A program made the position numbers and the translations under genes. Positions 16,075-25,701 of a stretch of DNA of 25,930 nucleotides are shown one piece after another (within the stretch, counting starts at the first letter, position 1; the number at the start of each line of letters is the position of its first letter). Source of the stretch: Enterospora canceri (taxonomy: Eukaryota; Microsporidia; Enterocytozoonidae). Below the pieces are notes generated by a model, which worked only from the letters and a program-made list of their open reading frames with translations, searched no databases and was not told the DNA's origin. The stretch is from positions 1 through 25,930 of the forward strand of contig LWDP01000054.1 of NCBI GenBank assembly GCA_002087915.1, in the 5' to 3' direction.

Positions 16075-17010
16075 ATGTTAGCTGTTTGGTCATGGATGAT
16101 TCATTTGCTTAGTATAAAGTGTGATAAAGATGCAAATTACAGGCGACTCAAGAGTGAATACGATAAGTTAAAAATTGCTAATACAATGAGCCCCTCCAAG
16201 AAATATCATGATAAATTGGTGATATTCCCTGATGTCAAACGGAATGCCAATATTGATAAAGTTGAGTTGACAGAGATAAATAGCACTAGTAATACTATAA
16301 ACACGGTTGATGTGTTAACATCAAATGCTACATTGATAAACACGATAAAGGATAGAGTTATCATGTTGCTGACAACTAGCGCGAATCAAAAGAAGTTAAG
16401 CAAGGATGACATTGAGAAGTTCTTTACTACTGACAGTTGTACTGTAGAGGAATTCGAGGCAGCAATAAAGCAACTAAAGGCATTGATAGAAAAACAAGGG
16501 GATGCAATAAAACGATTGATGTATGAAGAAGTAAAGAAGGCAATGACCAAAATGGGAAAGGATTGCAAGTTAATAGCAAAAGAAAAACGCGAAAGCCTGA
16601 AAAAACATTTCCTGCAACTGCCGTATTTTAAGCCCATTAATATTGATAACAAGAGCGAAGTCACTACTTATATGTATGTGACATTTACAACTGGGAACAA
16701 ATTAATGAAGTCGGAGATAATAACAATAACAAGAAACAATAAAAAAATACAAACAATGCATGATCTGGAAGAGTATGAGAAGAAAATAATAAAGAAGAAA
16801 AAAACACCAAAGAAGAAAACATCAAAGAAGAAAGAAACACCAAAGAAAGAAACACCAAAGAAAGAAATATCAAAAAAGAAAGAAACATCAAAGAAGAGCA
16901 AAATATTAGTTGCTATCATATTGGTTGTTGTGGGTATAGTGATATTATCAATAGGAACATTAATATTGGTAAAGAAAAGGAAAACCACAGAAGAAACATT
17001 GGACCTTTAA
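16075..17010 (+). CDS. Unrecognised single-pass membrane protein with lysine-rich repeat stalk
   Basis: 311 aa; no family recognised. Seen: a short hydrophobic N-terminus (MLAVWSWMIHLLSIKC) that could be a signal peptide or weak anchor; a charged, mostly helical region (about 85-190); a Lys/Thr/Glu repeat at about 237-276 built on units such as KKETPKKE and KKKTSKKK; one strong transmembrane segment at about 278-300 (Ile/Val/Leu/Gly); and a short C-terminal tail KKRKTTEETLDL. The layout recalls surface or organelle proteins with a repetitive basic stalk beside the membrane, but topology and place in the cell are inferred. Codon use is more A-rich than in the housekeeping block. Flanked by dispersed repeats, it is probably lineage-specific and fast-evolving. 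AATAAA copies follow the stop. Confidence 0.8.
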   Translation: MLAVWSWMIHLLSIKCDKDANYRRLKSEYDKLKIANTMSPSKKYHDKLVIFPDVKRNANIDKVELTEINSTSNTINTVDVLTSNATLINTIKDRVIMLLTTSANQKKLSKDDIEKFFTTDSCTVEEFEAAIKQLKALIEKQGDAIKRLMYEEVKKAMTKMGKDCKLIAKEKRESLKKHFLQLPYFKPINIDNKSEVTTYMYVTFTTGNKLMKSEIITITRNNKKIQTMHDLEEYEKKIIKKKKTPKKKTSKKKETPKKETPKKEISKKKETSKKSKILVAIILVVVGIVILSIGTLILVKKRKTTEETLDL

Positions 17011-17512
17011 ATAACGTGAGAAAGAAATAAATAAATAGGGTAATAAAGAATTGTTATTGCTCTGCATATTGATACTAAGTTAAAAGAAGTGTTTAATCAA
17101 AATTAAGGGTTTCTAAGCGTGGCTAAATTAGTCATTTTGGCCAATTGGCCTATTTTTCTTAAGTATTTCTATTGGAAAAAGTGTCCTGTGAAGCATTTTA
17201 ATCCCTAATTTTAGGTTTGAAAATCGCAAAAATAAGATTGCGTTTCAAGGTGGTGTTGCTACTACGATAATTACATCGAGAGAGATTTTATTGAAAAAGA
17301 TCATGTGAAGATACAATCGTAACAGCAGTTCGTGTTTTAGCTGCGCCCAGAAGGGAATAACAAGCACGAGATCGAGAAACAGTGAAAACATTAAGGATTG
17401 CAAGCCTGGTAATAATAGAGTGATAGAAGAGGAGTTGAAAATAATGCTTTAGAAATTTGATGTTACTAAATGCCCAGAATAGAGAGCATCGTTGCTATTT
17501 CAATTTGATTTT
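17011..17512. other. Spacer, possibly a decayed coding region
   Basis: About 500 bp with no intact ORF. Includes a 12-bp perfect palindrome GGCCAATTGGCC at 17139-17150. From 17220 to 17490 the base composition is closer to coding than the flanks and short open stretches occur between stops in several frames, as in an old pseudogene, but I cannot name it. Confidence 0.35.
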
Positions 17513-17767
17513 ATGAGAACCAAATTGATGTCAAAACGAACAGAACAGCAAGAAATAGCGCATCATAGTTGTCTGTATCAAACATATGAGCACACCATCG
17601 TGTTTGTCTGCAAAAATATGTTATTCGCAACAAAATATGATTATCAGGCTTATTCAACTGAATTTGAAGGTATTAAATACAAAGACAATGAATTTCATAA
17701 AACAAAGAGTTTGAAGACAAATAAAGGCGAGTTTGTTCCACTTCTGCTATTTTGGGCGGAAATATAA
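17513..17767 (+). CDS. Doubtful 84-codon ORF
   Basis: From the ATG at 17513 the frame encodes 84 aa, rich in Lys, Tyr and Phe with four Cys/His-type residues near the start (HHSCLY, FVCKN). There is no recognised domain, signal or membrane segment, and no CCC run near the ATG. In-frame stop codons lie just upstream. It could be a small real gene or the surviving 3' part of the decayed region before it. Confidence 0.25.
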   Translation: MRTKLMSKRTEQQEIAHHSCLYQTYEHTIVFVCKNMLFATKYDYQAYSTEFEGIKYKDNEFHKTKSLKTNKGEFVPLLLFWAEI

Positions 17768-17841
17768 CAAAAAACAATCTGGTGATTTTAGGTCATTTGG
17801 GTATCTTTGAACTGACTGCTTGAAAACTAATGCTAGCTACT

Positions 17842-18106
17842 ATTTAAGTGAATTGCATTATACGAACACATGTTATTTATTTACATCCTGACGCAATTTT
17901 ACATAAGTTACCAAATCAGGCAAAAATAGTTTGTTTTGAAAAGGTCCATAGTAATTTTGTTCGTATAGAAAATAGAGAGAGAAATAACAGTAGATAGCCT
18001 ACCATACTACTATTTTAAGTACGTGTAGCTGTTTCCAGCACATTACAACCTTATAAATCTTATTGACATGTTGCATTCTTATCTCTCTGATGCTTTACAA
18101 ATATAC
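17842..18106 (+). repeat. Dispersed repeat A, copy 2
   Basis: Direct-orientation partner of 15016-15283. It starts just after the doubtful ORF and ends about 200 bp before the acidic-protein gene, so the two copies bracket the lysine-repeat membrane-protein gene. Confidence 0.88.
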
Positions 18107-18302
18107 TTTTATGTATTCAAGTGTCTACATATCACACTATTACTACTGTATTCAAGACACTCACACCCATTTTAAACACCTAAATACTCTTTTAATACCC
18201 TTATCAAATATTAAAATATTTTCAGGTACATAGTGGTATAAAACATCTCCATGCATGATATTATGCGATAAGTAGTATATAAATAAACGAGAAAGATACC
18301 CC
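18107..18302 (+). promoter_or_regulatory. Upstream region of the acidic protein gene with CCCC start signal
   Basis: A+T-rich leader region ending GAAAGATACCCC directly against the ATG at 18303. GTATTCAAG occurs twice (18112 and 18150 areas). No other element is recognised. Confidence 0.4.
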
Positions 18303-19403
18303 ATGTGTTTCAGTTACATTCCAGCGAGCTCGTCGAGTCAGAACAAGAAGACGGAAGAGCATTCCAGGAGTGAGGAGAGTTTGGAACGTGACAGTGTTGA
18401 GGTGCACTTGGATGACCCGAGTCTGTGTGAAAAGGGACGTGTAGGACGATTAATCCAGTTCTTTAGCGGCATCAAAGCAGAGTTTACTGCGCATGAGTCA
18501 GAAGAAGGAGGGATAAAAAGTTCATCCCCTGGGATTGAACCCACTCAATCTGAGATGGAAGTGGAATTACAGGGGGATGATACAGATCAGTCACACCTGA
18601 CATCAGCTGACTATAGAGAGGTAGTCAGTGATATATGCAATGATCACACTAGTAGCAGTGTGAAGGAGAGTACTATTACTGAGTCTAGTGATTCTCAACT
18701 AAGTATTAACATTGGTGTTTCTGATAGTTTTGGAACAACTGATATTAGTGATTTGGCAGAAGAAATAGCTGCTGAGAATAGTGATAAGGAGAGTGATACT
18801 CTTGAATCCGGTAGTAGCAGTATACAATTTGCTATTTCTGATGGTAGTGGAATTAGTGAAATCGTAACGGCTGTTGAGAATGTTACTGTAATGGGCGACA
18901 GTAGCAAATCCAATGAAAGCTGTGAAACAATCACTGTTGAAGATGTGATGGAACCTGAACAAGTTGAATTGAAATGTGTCTCAGAACACGAATCCAATTC
19001 ATATTCGGCAACTGAATTTGACAAAGTATTTAATATTGATAATACGACTGTTATGGAATCATTTGGTACAAAGGTGGATGTATCAGGTGATAAACCAGAA
19101 ACAGTGAAGGAATCAATGGATTTGAATGGGGGCAACAAATCCATTGATCAAAATACAGAGTCATCTTCATATGTTGGATCAGAGAGAATGTCAGGTGAGA
19201 ATGAAACAATTGAACAATCAAAAGAGACTCATATCAAAACATGGGCAGTGAAAAATAAGACTAGGAAAATAGTAATTACTTCACCAGATGGTAACATAAT
19301 ATCAGAGAATGTTTTGGATAGATCTCAGAGAGTACCACAACCAGAAAATAGGTCGTGGTTTAGAAGATACTTTGGATGCATTTTAGGAGATTTCTGCGGG
19401 TAA
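18303..19403 (+). CDS. Unrecognised acidic Ser/Glu/Asp-rich protein with basic-aromatic C-terminus
   Basis: 366 aa; no family recognised. Most of the protein (60-320) is low-complexity, rich in Ser, Glu, Asp and Thr with few hydrophobic residues, so it is probably disordered. Two small ordered-looking parts remain: a helix-like GRVGRLIQFFSGIKAEF (about 45-61) and the end RSWFRRYFGCILGDFCG, a basic-aromatic amphipathic segment with two Cys. Residue 2 is also Cys. No signal peptide or long transmembrane segment is seen; membrane attachment through acylated cysteines or the amphipathic tail is possible but only inferred. Start: CCCC abuts the ATG. AATAAA follows the stop closely. It lies at the edge of the very A+T-rich block. 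Confidence 0.8.
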   Translation: MCFSYIPASSSSQNKKTEEHSRSEESLERDSVEVHLDDPSLCEKGRVGRLIQFFSGIKAEFTAHESEEGGIKSSSPGIEPTQSEMEVELQGDDTDQSHLTSADYREVVSDICNDHTSSSVKESTITESSDSQLSINIGVSDSFGTTDISDLAEEIAAENSDKESDTLESGSSSIQFAISDGSGISEIVTAVENVTVMGDSSKSNESCETITVEDVMEPEQVELKCVSEHESNSYSATEFDKVFNIDNTTVMESFGTKVDVSGDKPETVKESMDLNGGNKSIDQNTESSSYVGSERMSGENETIEQSKETHIKTWAVKNKTRKIVITSPDGNIISENVLDRSQRVPQPENRSWFRRYFGCILGDFCG

Positions 19404-20825
19404 ATTGTAAATAAAATAGTATTGTAGGTATAATTATGTAGAGCTAATAATGGATATTCTTTCTGTTGGATTTTGAGGTCTCTTTTTGGTTGAATGTTAG
19501 TGTTTATTTCTATTGCACTACATGTGCTTTTTTTTAAATTGTATTAAAGAGAACAAGCTTGTATTTTTATTCAATATGTATGTCTCCAAATTAACTTTTT
19601 AGAAAAATATGTGAATTGCTTTATATTTGAAATAGTGCATTTTATGTGCATATCTGGCATATTTAAGGTTAAAAATAATTCAAAAAAGTAACGAACTGGA
19701 CATTTGAAATTATTATAGTATAGATTGGTTTATCCAAAGTATATCAAACTGACACATATCTTATTAAATAGTTTCAAAAGTAGTTGATAATAAAGCGAAT
19801 CCCTCTAATAAAAATGTTTTAATGCTTATTCCAAAAATTTTCTTGAACAAATATATTAAATTTTATCTAGTTTTTATCATTAATTATGCCATAAATGAAA
19901 TATTTTAATACAAATAAGAAATAAGAAAGACATTATGAAAAAAAGGACATAACTTTAGCCCCCAACACAATATTTTATGAAAATAGGTCAGTCCAGAATG
20001 TTAATCAAAAACAAGATGATATTGTATTATTAGTTAATATTTTTGTGGTTCAAAATGATTTCCTAATATGTTTTATTGAAAAAATAAAATATTGTATTAA
20101 ACTAACAGAAAATGTTTGTTTGATAAAACGTAGTTTAAAAAGTCAAGGTGGCCGAAATTTTTTGAATATTGTGTTATAAAACACAAGCGTTCATTATATG
20201 TTTATAATCAATTAAAAATATTATACACACAATCAAACAGAAAAAGAATATATAATAAAATCACATCCAAAATTCAAATAAAGCATTTTGACATTAGACA
20301 TATACAATTATATACATGTGATGAAAATTTTTATATTGTTTAAGAGTAAATTAAAAATAGAGAAATTACAATCATTATACATTCATTAATATATGAATCG
20401 TTATTTTTATAAAAATAAGTGAAATAAATCAAAATATTGTTTAAATTTAACTTTTACATTAATACTAACACCAAATAATTGCGTGTATGATTTATATTAT
20501 TTGGATGTGGAAATTAAAATTTATCAAAGGCATTAACAAGACATAAATACCAATGGAAAACTATAAATATACGTAATAAAGATAATAAATAAAAATAAGT
20601 TTCGAGGTTTTTCTTGACACATAACATGGAAGAAAAGACACAAATTAGAACGATTAAACTTAAATCATCAAATCAACCAAAGACAAAAGACAATAAAATT
20701 CTTGAAATAATATAGCGACAAATCACCATATAATATCGGGGGTTTCCAATTGAAATTTATAATTCATAGAATTTATTAATAAATTAAGAAAGTAAATTAA
20801 AAAAGATATAGTTGTTATATCTTCC

Positions 20826-20871
20826 ATTTAAAAACATACATTATTTTTTATTTTAATGTATGTTTTTAAAT
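20826..20871. repeat. 18-bp perfect inverted repeat (hairpin/cruciform)
   Basis: ATTTAAAAACATACATTA at 20826-20843 is the exact reverse complement of 20854-20871, with a 10-base T-rich loop. It is the strongest secondary-structure element I see in the A+T-rich block. Confidence 0.9.
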
Positions 20872-23800
20872 ACTACGAAGAATTACAATTGAATACATTA
20901 TGTTATAAGGGATAACGTATAAAAACAAGCATAATTAACATTAAAGATAGCCAAATTAAACATTTTACTAACGTATTACTTATTTTTAAGTGTGATATTC
21001 AGTTGGGGAATGTATTAAACGTTTATATTTTTAATAACCTACTGTGAAATCTAAAATTATATTTAAACTCAATTTATACTTGTTGTAATAAAATGTTACA
21101 TGTAAATAAAATAAACAATTAAAATTTTTAAATCCCAATGTTCAAGTTGAATTTTATATACCCTATGTATTGAGACCAATGAGAAAATCCTTTTTTGGCC
21201 TCTATTTTAATAACTGTATTATTCTATACATTAATAAAATATATTGTTCTTGCAAGAATGATTTGTAGAAAAACTTTAAGAATGAAAAATGTGTAGTTAA
21301 ACATTCAGATATTAAATACAAATCTGATTATTGAAGAAATATAACGTTTTCACATAAGCCCAAACATATTTTATTTGCTTCATACTTTTTTATTACAAAC
21401 ACACACTTTTATAAACATATGACATCCAAGCCTGAAAGTAATAGCTATTAATTATTTAAGACACCTAATCCGATTTTTTAGGGGCAAATGCAAAATGAAC
21501 ACTTCTCCTCATTGTAAAAACAAAAAGGAAATATTAACATAGGAATATGCATTTAGGAATATATTAAAGTGCATTATATAGATATAACCATAAATCTAAA
21601 TAGCAACTACAGATTTCAATTTTATTCGTTTATTTAACAACAAATAATTTTTATTATAGTTTTGTACATTTTCATTTTATAATAATTAAAAATATTTCCA
21701 TCGCAATATTTTGTTTGCGCATAAACTATCAAAATAAAAATTGTTTGAGTACATAACGATATATTGGTTTATAAAGACGATACTATTTTTCAGTATTATG
21801 AACTTATATAGGCTGAATGAAATATATATTTTAAAATATTAACATAATCGCATTAGGAATATTAAATTAAACTTCGATTCAAACACTATCGATTTGATAA
21901 ATTCTATTTTAAATACATACTGTCATTTCTTAAATTTTTGGTGTTCTGATACTTTCGTTTTTATGTACTGTTTTTATAATTAAAATGGTATACAAGTAAT
22001 GACATTCTATATATTATAACGAATCCCTCTTAATATTCATTTACTTATGAGATTATTGGGTAGATATCTTGCCTAACCTAAATTTGTATAAAATGAACTA
22101 TTATAATAAAAATGGCAAGCACTAACTAGATTATTAAATGTTTCAGAGTATCATCTTTCTTCGCAACAAATGTTACTTCGCTGTAATATTTATTATGAAG
22201 TTAATCTTTCATTAATATAAAATACAAAATATTTATTCAATATCAAAGAGAGAATTCAAACATCTTTTTTAAATTTAGTTTTCAAATGTTATAATACATT
22301 AGAAAAAGTAAATACAACTAAATAAAAACTTGCATTTAATATGAATTATAATCATGGCAATGCAGTTTAATATATTTTTGTATCAATATTTTCATGAAAA
22401 ACCTTATAGTTTTTTTGAATTGCTATTCTACTATGTTTATTCTACATATAAAAGATGTATATTTGTGTGTAACGTAAGGTTTTTATATAATGATGTCATA
22501 ATGTTAATGCTTTGCAGTACAATATACTATTTGTTGAACATTAAAAATATTTTATAAAGCTTCCTGGAAATTACATATTAATCAAATAATTAAGAACTTG
22601 TTTTCTTTAGATACATATTTTAAAGGCGAAACGCATTTATAAAATAAGATGGGTATTACATTGCTATGATCTGAAAAAAGATTAATAAAACAGTCATAAA
22701 TTCTTATTTACACTATAATGCTCAACAATCGAATACTACTATCTCATTGAACGGAGTTGAGAGAATGTACATTCCTCTCGCCTTACAATGTTTCAGCAGT
22801 TACTAAAACATGGTATCTACAAATTTTCAAAAAGCGTAATAATAATAAGAATTTTAATTATAAAAACATGTTTATTAAAACACGTCTGACCAATGGAATG
22901 ATTGAAACCGTATATGATGATGATACTATTTATATGGTAAATATGCTACAGGTTTCTGCATTGAGTATAATATTCGCTACTACGAAGGTTGTGTATTATT
23001 AAATACAAATAATCATACAAAATAAAATTACTGTAATCAAAACTTAATACAATTATAGAATATTGATTAACTTGTTTGCAAAATCATTGTTTTAGTACAA
23101 GATAATATAAATCAAAAATACGATAAGAAACTAACCAACAATAAACTTTGTTTCGGTGATATGCTGTTTAACTTCTTACTATATATGTTTAATTCATTTA
23201 TTGACTTCAACGTATAACGATTAATTGAATTTATATCCTAAACATAACACACAAAATTTTATTTTTCTATAATTTGAAATGTCATTATAAAAAGACGAGT
23301 TGAATATCTAAATATAATAAAATTAACAATGGAGAGGTGTATTTACATGTTAGATTTTCTACTAATTTAATCTCTAAGTTGTATTATATCAAACAAGAAA
23401 TGATTTAGAACTATGCACAACGTTTTTGTGATTATATACAACTGTTAAATAAATGCAAAATCTATTATTTTTAATTATATGTTGAAAAATATTTGTTATA
23501 GAATATTTGAAACGTTGTTTTCTATTTTTGATAATTATATCAAGATAATATTGAATTTCAATGTTAAAGGTTACGAAAAATAAGTTTGTTATAAATATAT
23601 TCTACTAACTTTATTTGGTATTTGAATATTTATAAATGTTAAATATAATTTATATGTTTACTATATTCGAAAGATTGTTTTATAAAAACATGGTCTTGCT
23701 AGAACATTGATATTTATAAATTTATTTTGATGCAATATTAAATGATAGTATGTTTAATTTTGGAATAACGCCCTTGCATTTCTATTTTTTATAGGGGTAA

Positions 23801-24687
23801 ATATTACGATTTTCAAAGTAATTATGAATTTGTAACAACAAACTCAATTATTTTTCAATTAGAAATTTGACATTTAAAGTTATGTTTGCTCATCTCTATA
23901 ATTATACTATGGTTGTTTTGAAGCATTTAATTATTTTGTTCTGAGCTCATCACTCTTATTACCAATTTAGAAAGGGATATGGTATATTTTAAGCCTCTAA
24001 AATCTATGCAGATGCATTTAGTGTCCACTGAGCATCCATTTTTATGCTTTAGTCTTCCCTTACTTTGAGATGCAAGATTTTTATATTAAATTATATTCCG
24101 TGTTAAAGAATTATAAGTTTGATTATTATATTGTATAAATGGATTCTATATACATAAAAACATGTTGATAATTATAATATTTTGATTGAATGAATTGTGT
24201 AAACACGATAACTAGAAATATTTGTATTATTTGCATTTTTTACATTTCTATTTAGGACAGTTTTATAAATACTTATTATAATATTGTAGTTAATTAAAAC
24301 GTATCCAAACAAACTAATTAAGTTAAAACATACAGCAGTTGATTTTTATTCTATGCGTAGTTGTACAGCAACACTTTGCAACTTCTCTTGTTTCTTTAAA
24401 TGCGCAGATTTACAAATATCTTCTTTTTCTAACAAAGTTTTGTTTATCTGATATTGCTAAGTGTCAGTTTTATTCTCTCAAACCAAACATTTAGTTAGCA
24501 TATTTCAATTTTAAATAAATTATATTGGATAACATTTTTGGATTTTTATGTAAATAAAAATTTCCTTTTGAAATCATATTTCTTAACTTACATGTATGGT
24601 TGGAATAACCATATATGCATTGTATTTTTACATTTATAATTATGCACTTTATTTAATGTTTTTCTTTATAATTCTTAAAAAAACTAA

Positions 24688-24690
24688 CCC
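24688..24690 (+). promoter_or_regulatory. CCC start signal of the 316-aa gene
   Basis: AAAAACTAACCCTAT directly precedes the ATG at 24694. It marks the return from A+T-rich desert to genes and supports this start over other frames. Confidence 0.5.
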
Positions 24691-24693
24691 TAT

Positions 24694-25644
24694 ATGTGCT
24701 TTGAAAAACCACAATATACTAAAATTACAAAAGAACTGTTCAACCACAAAAATAGGACACAACCTGAACATAAGACACTCAACACCTTCATGTTACAAGT
24801 TGAAAGTTCTCTGGATAATTTCTTTACAACCACCTTCCAGACTTTCATGAAAAACAGGTCTTTCACTGAATGCGGTGAATATGAGTTTTCTCAAGTCATT
24901 GAACGTATCAAGTTTGTGTATATAATGGCTCTAGTACTCAATACGTATAGGGTTTCTGCAATCACAGACATTGTATGTGCATTGTCATCTAAAATAGTCA
25001 AGAAAAGAGATATTGTATTTGAGACACTGTACATAATCACAACAGAAACTAAAACACATACAGACATTTCAACTAAGACTCAGATTATTGATGGTGAATT
25101 ATACAATATCAGAATTGTCAAAAAGAGCACAAGAATCAATGAGCACTATAAAGGGATTAAAGTCTGGAGATACGCAAATATGCAGGATAAAGAATACGCT
25201 ATGAAAGTACTGGATGAAGAAGCAGAAATAATGAACAGAATAATTGTAGATGATCATGATACAGAAAATAACAAAATACCTGAAGATGAAATAGAAGTCA
25301 ACAAAATAAGCACAGTGGAAACCAAAACACAAACGAATAATGACGTTCAGAATGTTATTGAACGAACCATTCACAACTTGTTAAGGAAGAATTCACCTAC
25401 TGCAGCAGAACAATTCCTTTTAAAACAAGATGATCTTAATCAATTATGGCCAATATCAAGAAATATAATACCTGAACAAAGATTACACAAAGAATTGGAG
25501 TCAAATGCCATGAAAACAACAACAGACATAAGATTCAAAAACTTTTCTAGTTATGAGAACACCACCTGGAATTGCATTTGGAAGTTTATTGAGATTTTCC
25601 CACTTAAGCAAGATTATTACAAGACAATCTATGAATCACAGTGA
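24694..25644 (+). CDS. Unrecognised 316-aa protein
   Basis: No family recognised. The sequence looks like a soluble, helical protein: an N-terminal region rich in Lys/Asn/Thr, a more hydrophobic helix around 72-100 (VIERIKFVYIMALVLNTY then VSAITDIVCAL), an acidic segment near 175-205 (DEEAEIMNRIIVDDHDTENN, EDEIEVN), and a C-terminal part with Trp residues (LNQLWPISRN, NTTWNCIWKFIEIFP). There is no signal peptide; the hydrophobic helix is short for a membrane span. A-rich codon use sets it apart from the 5-13 kb genes. Start: ACCCTAT before the ATG. The next gene starts 57 bp after its stop in the same direction. Confidence 0.78.
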   Translation: MCFEKPQYTKITKELFNHKNRTQPEHKTLNTFMLQVESSLDNFFTTTFQTFMKNRSFTECGEYEFSQVIERIKFVYIMALVLNTYRVSAITDIVCALSSKIVKKRDIVFETLYIITTETKTHTDISTKTQIIDGELYNIRIVKKSTRINEHYKGIKVWRYANMQDKEYAMKVLDEEAEIMNRIIVDDHDTENNKIPEDEIEVNKISTVETKTQTNNDVQNVIERTIHNLLRKNSPTAAEQFLLKQDDLNQLWPISRNIIPEQRLHKELESNAMKTTTDIRFKNFSSYENTTWNCIWKFIEIFPLKQDYYKTIYESQ

Positions 25645-25701
25645 CCAATGCCAAAATGCTTGTTAAACGCGCCTATGTATTTTTTATTGAATTCTACCCA
25701 T

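Larger units (their letters stand above)
19404..24693. other. 5.2-kb extremely A+T-rich gene desert
   Basis: Roughly 80% A+T by eye (one 60-base line at 20221 has 12 G/C), against about half in the 5-13 kb genes. No ORF with a CCC-type start or recognisable product is seen; the longest frames (67 and 81 codons near 22.4 and 22.8 kb) look like chance or decayed sequence. There is no obvious tandem satellite. It contains one 18-bp perfect inverted repeat (20826-20871) and an 11-bp motif repeated at 19796 and 22020. A role as centromere, replication origin or silent spacer is possible but not shown by the sequence. Confidence 0.75.

Noticed and set aside
16386..16988. Antisense ORFs opposite the lysine-repeat gene (Phe/Ser-rich)
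   Set aside because: They mirror the AAG/AAA-rich sense codons; the sense frame has the start signal, repeats and membrane segment.
17139..17150. GGCCAATTGGCC palindrome as a regulator site
   Set aside because: Only 12 bp and isolated; no nearby start codon to support it.
18695..19144. 149-codon antisense ORF opposite the acidic protein
   Set aside because: Ser/Leu-rich shadow of the Ser/Glu-rich sense frame; the sense frame has CCCC at its start.
22354..22557. 67-codon ORF rich in Phe/Tyr/Ile
   Set aside because: Composition is what random A+T-rich DNA gives; no start signal.
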